Origin: Bacteriovorax stolpii
Lineage (GTDB): Bacteria; Bdellovibrionota; Bacteriovoracia; Bacteriovoracales; Bacteriovoracaceae
Direction of reading: 5' to 3'
Assembly: GCA_945862475.1 (NCBI GenBank)
Contig: CAMAYW010000113.1
Span: 1 to 7,390, forward strand
DNA: 7,390 nt
The translations under genes were made by a program, and so were the position numbers. The first letter of the stretch is position 1. Each line of letters begins with the position of its first letter. Positions 1 through 4,872 of this stretch are shown here, in pieces. The notes under the pieces are model-generated. The model was not told the DNA's origin and ran no database searches. It worked only from the letters and a program-made list of their open reading frames with translations.

Positions 1-1
1 G

Positions 2-1048
2 TCACAAACGACATTTAAAAACGATAAAGAAAAATACTATTATCTCGCACACCAAGTGGCGAAATCTTTTGCTGAGACGGCGGCTAAATTTGAAGATGAG
101 TATATCTTTTGCTGGCTAGATTGGGATGGAGATAACATCCTGATGGATGGCGGAATTATTGATTATGGTTCTATTCGTCAATTCGGACTATTTCATGCCG
201 AATATCGGTATGATGATGTTCAACGATTTTCGACATCAATTTTAGAACAAAAATTAAAAGCAAAATACATCGTTCAATGTTTTGTTCAGATTGCTGACTT
301 TTTATCTACAGGTAAAAAGAAATCTCTCTCCCAGTTCAAGAATCATGACGTTATCAAGTTTTTTGATAAGCACTTTACTGAGAGCAAAGAACGAAATCTT
401 ATACAAAAAATTGGATTTAAGAAGAACCAACTGGAATTAGTTTTAAAAAATCATAAAGATCTTGTGACTCGATTTAGGAAGACCTTTACATATTTTGAGC
501 GCGCCAAATCTAGAAAGGGCATTTACAAGGTTGCTGATGGAGTTACGCGAGACGCAGTATTCTGTATGCGAGATATTCTCAGAGAGTATCCCCAGCTTTA
601 CTTAACGAGACAATCTCCGCTTTCGCATATGGAATTCATGGAAGTTATTAAGTCTTCTTATGCAAAAAAAGGTGATTTAAAGTTAACTGAATTAAGAAAA
701 AAACAAATTAATCGTTTTCAGAACTCCTATATGGCCCTCGTTTCTGCTGTAGAAAAAGAATCGCATCAGAATAGATCTCAGTTACTACTTGAACTTACGA
801 TGAGGTCATCAATTATTAATAAGTATGACCGAGTGACTGGGGATTCAATTACCTACATTGTTCAAAAGGTACAGAAGTTGAGACCAAAACTCTGTGCGGA
901 TGAATTATTTCAACTTGCGCAGGAGTTTTCAAGTTATCAGAATTTAGACCCTGATCAGAAAAAAATAAGTAATGAAATACTTCCACGACATAAGAACATC
1001 ATGCAGAATATCTATTCTATTGTTCGAGAATGTCGTGAGGGGATATGA
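2..1048 (+). CDS. SelO-like (UPF0061/YdiU-related) kinase-fold protein, 5' end outside window
   Basis: The frame is open from the first bases of the window, so the GTG at 56 is probably an internal codon and the true N-terminus lies upstream; 348 residues are visible. The core match is a short stretch at 128-169. A Asp-Asn pair (visible residues 44-45) is followed nine residues after the Asn by an I-D-Y-G motif (Asp54). SelO AMPylases have the same N-T-D-N and I-D-Y-G arrangement with the same spacing, these residues serving as catalytic and metal-binding sites. A Y-R-Y-D-D-V-Q-R-F-S segment follows, resembling the SelO R-Y-A-Y-D-x-Q-P region. The stretch before the Asp-Asn pair reads W-L-D-W-D-G instead of the usual H-G-V-x-N-T, so this is a divergent member. 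The rest looks mostly helical, is rich in Lys and Gln, and matches nothing I recognise. SelO transfers AMP to Ser/Thr/Tyr of proteins; activity here is inference. The stop overlaps the next gene's start by 4 nt. Confidence 0.62.
   Translation, partial: SQTTFKNDKEKYYYLAHQVAKSFAETAAKFEDEYIFCWLDWDGDNILMDGGIIDYGSIRQFGLFHAEYRYDDVQRFSTSILEQKLKAKYIVQCFVQIADFLSTGKKKSLSQFKNHDVIKFFDKHFTESKERNLIQKIGFKKNQLELVLKNHKDLVTRFRKTFTYFERAKSRKGIYKVADGVTRDAVFCMRDILREYPQLYLTRQSPLSHMEFMEVIKSSYAKKGDLKLTELRKKQINRFQNSYMALVSAVEKESHQNRSQLLLELTMRSSIINKYDRVTGDSITYIVQKVQKLRPKLCADELFQLAQEFSSYQNLDPDQKKISNEILPRHKNIMQNIYSIVRECREGI
1037..1042 (+). promoter_or_regulatory. Ribosome binding site GAGGGG for the S51 peptidase gene
   Basis: The purine stretch GAGGGG lies just before the ATG at 1045, with only about 2-4 nt between, inside the last codons of the SelO-like gene. 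Together with the ATGA stop/start overlap it fixes this ATG as the start and suggests translational coupling. Confidence 0.55.
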
Positions 1049-1707
1049 AACTTGTTTTTTACAGTGGTGGCCATGACAAAGATAATCTAGGGCTCGATAA
1101 AAACTTTATAGAGTTAATTGGGAAGAAAAATCCTGTCGTCAGTTTTATTCCTTCGTCATCTTACTTATCTGAGCAAGAATTCAAAGTATTTGTGAAGCAT
1201 TATTCGAAATTTAAGATCAATAGATTCATTCATTTTCCGGTCGATGTGCCTTTCGATAGGATCATGTTTCAAGAGGTCATGAGAAGTGATGCTATCCACA
1301 TGGGCGGTGGGAATACATTCTACTTCCTCCACAGCCTACGAAAAGCAAAGTTAATAAAAGACTTGAAAGCTTTTGCAGATAAAGGGGGCATATTAACCGG
1401 GCTATCAGCTGGAGCAATCATGATGACTGAAAATATCGATATGGCCGCCTATCCAGATTTTGATAGGGATGAAAACACGGTCGGAATCAAAAATTTATCC
1501 GCTCTTAATTTGGTTGATTTCTGCTTTTTTCCTCATTTTAAAAATTCATCTCGTTACGATGCTGTTTTTAAAAAATATTCAAAAATTAAAAAGAAAATTA
1601 TTTACGCATGTCCAGACGGAGCAGGAATTGTCGTGAACGGACAAGAGCTGAGATTCATTGGAAAGACTTATGCTTTCAGTGAAGGTCACAAGTTTTCGAT
1701 TAATTAA
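1045..1707 (+). CDS. pepE: Peptidase S51 family protein (PepE / dipeptidase E type)
   Basis: A cytoplasmic serine peptidase of the S51 family; known members include PepE, which cleaves dipeptides starting with aspartate, and cyanophycinase. The 220-residue length is close to Salmonella and E. coli PepE (229). Visible family features are an N-terminal K-L-V-F-Y-S-G-G strand, G-G-G-N-T-F at 87-92, the nucleophile elbow G-L-S-A-G with Ser121, and F-P-H-F with His164. The third triad residue of Salmonella PepE is Glu192 in an L-P-E-G motif; here the equivalent motif is C-P-D-G with Asp191. No signal peptide is seen. The ATG overlaps the stop of the SelO-like gene as ATGA and has a GAGGGG site ahead, so the two are probably one operon. 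Substrate is not determined by sequence; Asp-X peptides are a family-based guess, and the symbol denotes the family rather than proven orthology. Confidence 0.85.
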   Translation: MKLVFYSGGHDKDNLGLDKNFIELIGKKNPVVSFIPSSSYLSEQEFKVFVKHYSKFKINRFIHFPVDVPFDRIMFQEVMRSDAIHMGGGNTFYFLHSLRKAKLIKDLKAFADKGGILTGLSAGAIMMTENIDMAAYPDFDRDENTVGIKNLSALNLVDFCFFPHFKNSSRYDAVFKKYSKIKKKIIYACPDGAGIVVNGQELRFIGKTYAFSEGHKFSIN

Positions 1708-1709
1708 AT

Positions 1710-2447
1710 CTAAATCTCAATTTCGACATAGAGTGGAAGATGATCGGAAAGGCTCTTCCAATGTGAGTCTTTAAGACAAATCGCCTTGATTGGATTCATA
1801 TTGTGAACAAAGAATCGGTCGAGCGATAAAACAGGCATGAAAGAAGGAAATGTTGGAGGATACTTGCCATGAAGTGTTTTAAAAACTTCCTTCGCATCAA
1901 GCGCAGTTTCTATCCTCGGAGATAATTTTTTATTCCAGTCATTAAAATCACCCACTAGCATCCATTCAGAATCTTTGTGTTTGGATAAATTTTTAATGAT
2001 CATTTCAACTTGCTTGTCTCGTCCTCTTTGTGTCAGATTTAAATGAGTATTACAGAGTATAATTTCTTTCTCTGCTTCCGGAATCATGATCTTTGTTTTT
2101 AAAAAACCTCTTTGTTCAAATCGGTTCGTAGAAATCGTTTGATTTTGCCATTCTACGATAGGGAACTTACTTAAAATGGCATTTCCGTGATGGCCTTCAG
2201 GATAGATCGCATTCTTTCCATATGCAAAATGCGACCATACACTATCTGCGATATATTCAAACTGTATTGCTGTCTTCCAGTCTGGTATCTTGCATTTCTT
2301 ATCTTGATGATCTCCTAAGATTTCTTGAAGAAACAAAATATCTGCATTGGTTTCTCGTAGAGCAAGTCGAATTTGTTCGAGAATAAAATCTCTGTTACCA
2401 ATGGTAAAACCTTTATGAATGTTATAAGAAAGTATTTTTAGTATCAT
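1710..2447 (-). CDS. ybhP: Endonuclease/exonuclease/phosphatase family protein, YbhP-like
   Basis: A 245-residue metal-dependent phosphoesterase of the EEP (DNase I-like) fold. The family's catalytic series is complete: Asn9 in Y-N-I-H-K-G, Glu42 in L-Q-E-I, His135 in N-T-H-L, Asp167 and Asn169 in G-D-F-N-D, Asp210 in L-D-R-F, and the terminal Asp235-His236 in S-D-H-L. The N-I-H-K-G-F start and the F-A-Y-G-x-N-A-x-Y-P-E-G-H-H-G-N-A segment (74-90) closely resemble E. coli YbhP as I remember it. No signal peptide or membrane segment is apparent. The gene starts 1 nt after the stop of clsB with no clear Shine-Dalgarno, so coupled translation is likely. YbhP also sits beside clsB in E. coli, which suggests a phospholipid-related job, but the substrate is unknown to me. 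It ends 2 nt from the convergent pepE. Confidence 0.85.
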   Translation of the reverse strand: MILKILSYNIHKGFTIGNRDFILEQIRLALRETNADILFLQEILGDHQDKKCKIPDWKTAIQFEYIADSVWSHFAYGKNAIYPEGHHGNAILSKFPIVEWQNQTISTNRFEQRGFLKTKIMIPEAEKEIILCNTHLNLTQRGRDKQVEMIIKNLSKHKDSEWMLVGDFNDWNKKLSPRIETALDAKEVFKTLHGKYPPTFPSFMPVLSLDRFFVHNMNPIKAICLKDSHWKSLSDHLPLYVEIEI

Positions 2448-2448
2448 G

Positions 2449-3591
2449 TTATGACCAATATTTTATGAGAAAAAATATTCTTGAGAGGAATCTGTCTAGA
2501 AGTGGTCTTTGTTTTAGTCCATCAAGGGTGATCTCCTTTTGAGTCACAGAAGATTTTTGGAAATGTTCCACAATCTTCTCTTTATTAATCGCTTCTTGTA
2601 TTTCCATATCAACTTCTAGGTCATGAATAAAACTTCTGTGATTTAAGTTGGTCGAACCAATTGTCATAAAATCGTCAATAATATAATTTTTGGCGTGAAG
2701 AACTGAATCGGTGTATTGATAAACTTTTGCACCTTTTTTCAATAAGTAATCATAGTAGAAATATTGAAGCCATTTAAAAAATTTTACATCTGTTTTTTGA
2801 GATATGATAATTCTTACGTCAACACCTCTTTGTGCAGCTTTTCCTAGCGCTCGGATAAGGCGGCGCTTTGGGATGAAATAAGGAGTCATAAGCCAAATTC
2901 GTTTTTGAGCTTTTTGCACACGCTGAATAAAGTTTTTATAAAAAAATCTTTTCATGAATATTGTCTGATTAAGTCTTAGTGGAGTTTGACGCCAATTCAA
3001 TATGAGGTTTTGTTTGTTTTGACGTTTAAACTTAAAATAGTCCCTGATATTCCAAACTTTTTTAAAATTAAGAACGGCAAATTTTACGTGATCTCCATCG
3101 ACTCTTATGCCAAGGTCCATCCAAGGATGCTCTGAATGAAGTGAGGTGTGTTCTGCTGTGATATTGAAGCTTCCCGTATACATAATATGGTGATCAATTG
3201 TTATAATTTTTCGATGATTTCTTCGATTGATTTTCCATAATCTCGCACCTAATACATACATTTTTTTTAGAAAACTAATCTTGCCAAAATAGGGGTGATA
3301 AAAGGGAAGAGGATTAAAAATTTTAATCTGAATCCCTTTCTTTATGAAAAAATCGTAGAGCCGATTAAAAAAGCTGTAGCTTCCGATTCCATCAACAATA
3401 ATTTGAATTTTGACACCTCTCTCCTTGGCCATAATAAGCTGAGTGGCGATTTTTTTTCCAAGAGCATCATCATTAAAGATGTACATCTCAATAGAGATGA
3501 AATTTGTGGCCCGATTTATATCTTGAGAAAGACTCTCGAAGTAGTCGTCACCATTAAAAAATATTTGTTCAGATTTCCAAAACTGAGACAT
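2449..3591 (-). CDS. clsB: Cardiolipin synthase, ClsB-like phospholipase D superfamily protein
   Basis: A 380-residue phospholipase D superfamily protein with two HKD motifs. The first has His126, Lys128 and Asp133 followed by G-S-F-N (140-143). The second has His299, Lys301 and Asp306 followed by G-S-T-N (312-315). Two such motifs in one chain, an M-Y-I-F strand near residue 36 and a T-P-Y-F-I-P segment near 236 fit bacterial cardiolipin synthases, which form cardiolipin from phosphatidylglycerol and a second phospholipid. There are no N-terminal transmembrane helices, unlike ClsA. This absence and the adjacent ybhP-like gene favour ClsB; E. coli ClsB is slightly longer (413). The ATG at 3591 is preceded by an in-frame stop a few codons upstream, so no longer start is available, but there is no clear Shine-Dalgarno. 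It is first in a two-gene unit reading leftward from the divergent region shared with pilT. Two A8 tracts lie in the coding strand. Confidence 0.86.
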   Translation of the reverse strand: MSQFWKSEQIFFNGDDYFESLSQDINRATNFISIEMYIFNDDALGKKIATQLIMAKERGVKIQIIVDGIGSYSFFNRLYDFFIKKGIQIKIFNPLPFYHPYFGKISFLKKMYVLGARLWKINRRNHRKIITIDHHIMYTGSFNITAEHTSLHSEHPWMDLGIRVDGDHVKFAVLNFKKVWNIRDYFKFKRQNKQNLILNWRQTPLRLNQTIFMKRFFYKNFIQRVQKAQKRIWLMTPYFIPKRRLIRALGKAAQRGVDVRIIISQKTDVKFFKWLQYFYYDYLLKKGAKVYQYTDSVLHAKNYIIDDFMTIGSTNLNHRSFIHDLEVDMEIQEAINKEKIVEHFQKSSVTQKEITLDGLKQRPLLDRFLSRIFFLIKYWS

Positions 3592-3714
3592 ACAGACGTT
3601 ATCGGGATTTCAAATTATTAGTAAAGTTGAGTGCCCTTGTTGGGTATCGTTGTTTCCTTAAGATTACGAAGATTTATTACGATAAGCTTATAAACCTCAA
3701 AGAATAGAAAAAAA
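3592..3714. promoter_or_regulatory. Divergent intergenic region between clsB and pilT
   Basis: These 123 nt separate the divergent starts of clsB (minus) and pilT (plus) and must carry at least one promoter for each unless transcription enters from elsewhere. On the plus strand a good -10-like TATAAA lies at 3689-3694, but its only upstream partner is a weak TTACGA at 3664-3669 with a 19-nt spacer. An alternative is TTGTTT (3650-3655) with TTTATT (3673-3678), 17 nt apart. On the minus strand an AATAAT-type -10 occurs around 3613-3620 without a convincing -35. Two copies of ATTACGA (3663-3669 and 3676-3682) lie 13 nt apart, next to the palindrome ATAAGCTTAT (3682-3691). The role as a promoter region is secure from layout; the exact boxes are guesses in AT-rich DNA. 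Confidence 0.4.
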
Positions 3715-4821
3715 ATGGCACTCACCAAAGAAACTTTCATGAATATCATTAAGTCGGCTTCCAACTCAGGAGCAAGTGATATTCATCTCCGAACAGATGA
3801 AAAACCATGCTTTAGATTAAGAGGGGATCTTATCCAGGTAAAATCAGACCCTCTTACAACTGATGATATGAAACTTATTTGTTCTCTGATGATTAAAGAC
3901 TCAGAAATTTTAAAGAAAATTGATGTACTGAAGGAGCATGATGGCTCTTTTTCTGTCCCCAATGTCTGTAGAGTTCGCTTCAACATCATGAGATATCAGG
4001 GCAAACTTGGCGTTATCCTTCGTATCATTAGTGACAAAATACCTACGACTGAAGAATTAAAATTACCTGCGGTTATTAATAAAATTGCCGCTGCTAATGC
4101 TGGGCTCGTTCTTGTCACTGGTGCAACAGGTTCTGGTAAGTCATCAACTCTGGCCGCGATGATTAATTATATTAATAGAACGTCGGCAGTTCATGTTTTG
4201 ACCTTAGAGGATCCAGTCGAATATGTTCACACACCAATTAAGGCGAGAATAACTCAAAGAGAAATTGGCCAAGATACGAGTGATTTTAACTCTGCATTAA
4301 GATCAGCATTAAGACAGGATCCAGATATTATTCTTATTGGTGAAATGCGAGATGCTGAGACCATCTCTATTGCCATTAAGGCAGCTGAAACTGGGCACTT
4401 GGTTTTTGGAACTGTTCATACAACTGATGCTCTTAGTACCATTGGGCGTTTGATTTCAATGTTTCCTCCCGAGGAACAGAATGTTGTCAGGACAAGATTA
4501 GCAGATAACCTTCATGCAACGATTTCTCAGAGACTATTAAAAACGACGGATGGAAAGGGAAGGGTCGCTGCTCAGGAAATCATGATTAATAATCCTGGAA
4601 TTCGGGAATCCATCATGGATCCCTTAAAGACAAAAGAAATTTATACCTTCATTGAAAAAGGTAGTGGAAAGTCTGGTTCAGGTGCACAGAGTTTTGATCA
4701 ACATATAACCAAGCTTTATAAGCAAGGTCTCATTACCATGGAAGAGGCCAGATCAAATGCAACGAAACCTGAAGACTTTGAAAGAAATTTAATGTTTGGA
4801 GATGATGCTGAAGAGGAGTAA
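3715..4821 (+). CDS. pilT: Type IV pilus twitching motility ATPase, PilT/PilU family
   Basis: A hexameric cytoplasmic ATPase that powers retraction of type IV pili. The N-terminal PAS-like domain starts with the typical G-A-S-D-I-H-L (19-25). The ATPase core has Walker A G-A-T-G-S-G-K-S (136-143), the Asp box L-E-D-P-V-E-Y (164-170), Walker B ending I-L-I-G-E-M-R-D (206-213) and the His box T-G-H-L-V-F-G-T-V-H (226-235). The retraction-type motif of PilT (A-I-R-N-L-I-R-E) is only partly kept, as G-I-R-E-S-I-M-D at 295-302. The C-terminal part (F-D-Q-H-I-T-K-L-Y, E-E-A, then an acidic D-D-A-E-E-E end) looks more like PilU, and the 368-residue length lies between PilT (344) and PilU (382) of Pseudomonas. 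PilT versus PilU is therefore open. No other pilus gene is in the window. No good Shine-Dalgarno precedes the ATG, which is the last A of an A8 run; Met9 is a possible alternative start. Confidence 0.92.
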   Translation: MALTKETFMNIIKSASNSGASDIHLRTDEKPCFRLRGDLIQVKSDPLTTDDMKLICSLMIKDSEILKKIDVLKEHDGSFSVPNVCRVRFNIMRYQGKLGVILRIISDKIPTTEELKLPAVINKIAAANAGLVLVTGATGSGKSSTLAAMINYINRTSAVHVLTLEDPVEYVHTPIKARITQREIGQDTSDFNSALRSALRQDPDIILIGEMRDAETISIAIKAAETGHLVFGTVHTTDALSTIGRLISMFPPEEQNVVRTRLADNLHATISQRLLKTTDGKGRVAAQEIMINNPGIRESIMDPLKTKEIYTFIEKGSGKSGSGAQSFDQHITKLYKQGLITMEEARSNATKPEDFERNLMFGDDAEEE

Positions 4822-4860
4822 TTGTCAATCAATAAAGAAAATTGATAGACTTAATAATCC

Positions 4861-4865
4861 TGAGG
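4861..4865 (+). promoter_or_regulatory. Ribosome binding site TGAGG for the LTA synthase family gene
   Basis: TGAGG sits 7 nt before the ATG at 4873, a standard spacing, and supports that start. It lies in the 51-nt gap after pilT, which has no convincing terminator, so cotranscription with pilT is possible. Confidence 0.6.
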
Positions 4866-4872
4866 CATTGAT

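Noticed and set aside
56..58. GTG as the start of the SelO-like gene
   Set aside because: The frame stays open to the left edge, there is no ribosome site before the GTG, and a SelO kinase core needs a large N-terminal part before the Asp-Asn motif.
3295..3621. Plus-strand open frame of 108 codons
   Set aside because: It lies almost wholly antisense to clsB, which has both HKD motifs, and it has no recognisable motif or ribosome site of its own.
4828..4846. Hairpin ATCAAT / ATTGAT with a 7-nt loop after pilT
   Set aside because: The six-pair stem has only one G-C pair and no T-run follows, so it is not a convincing terminator.
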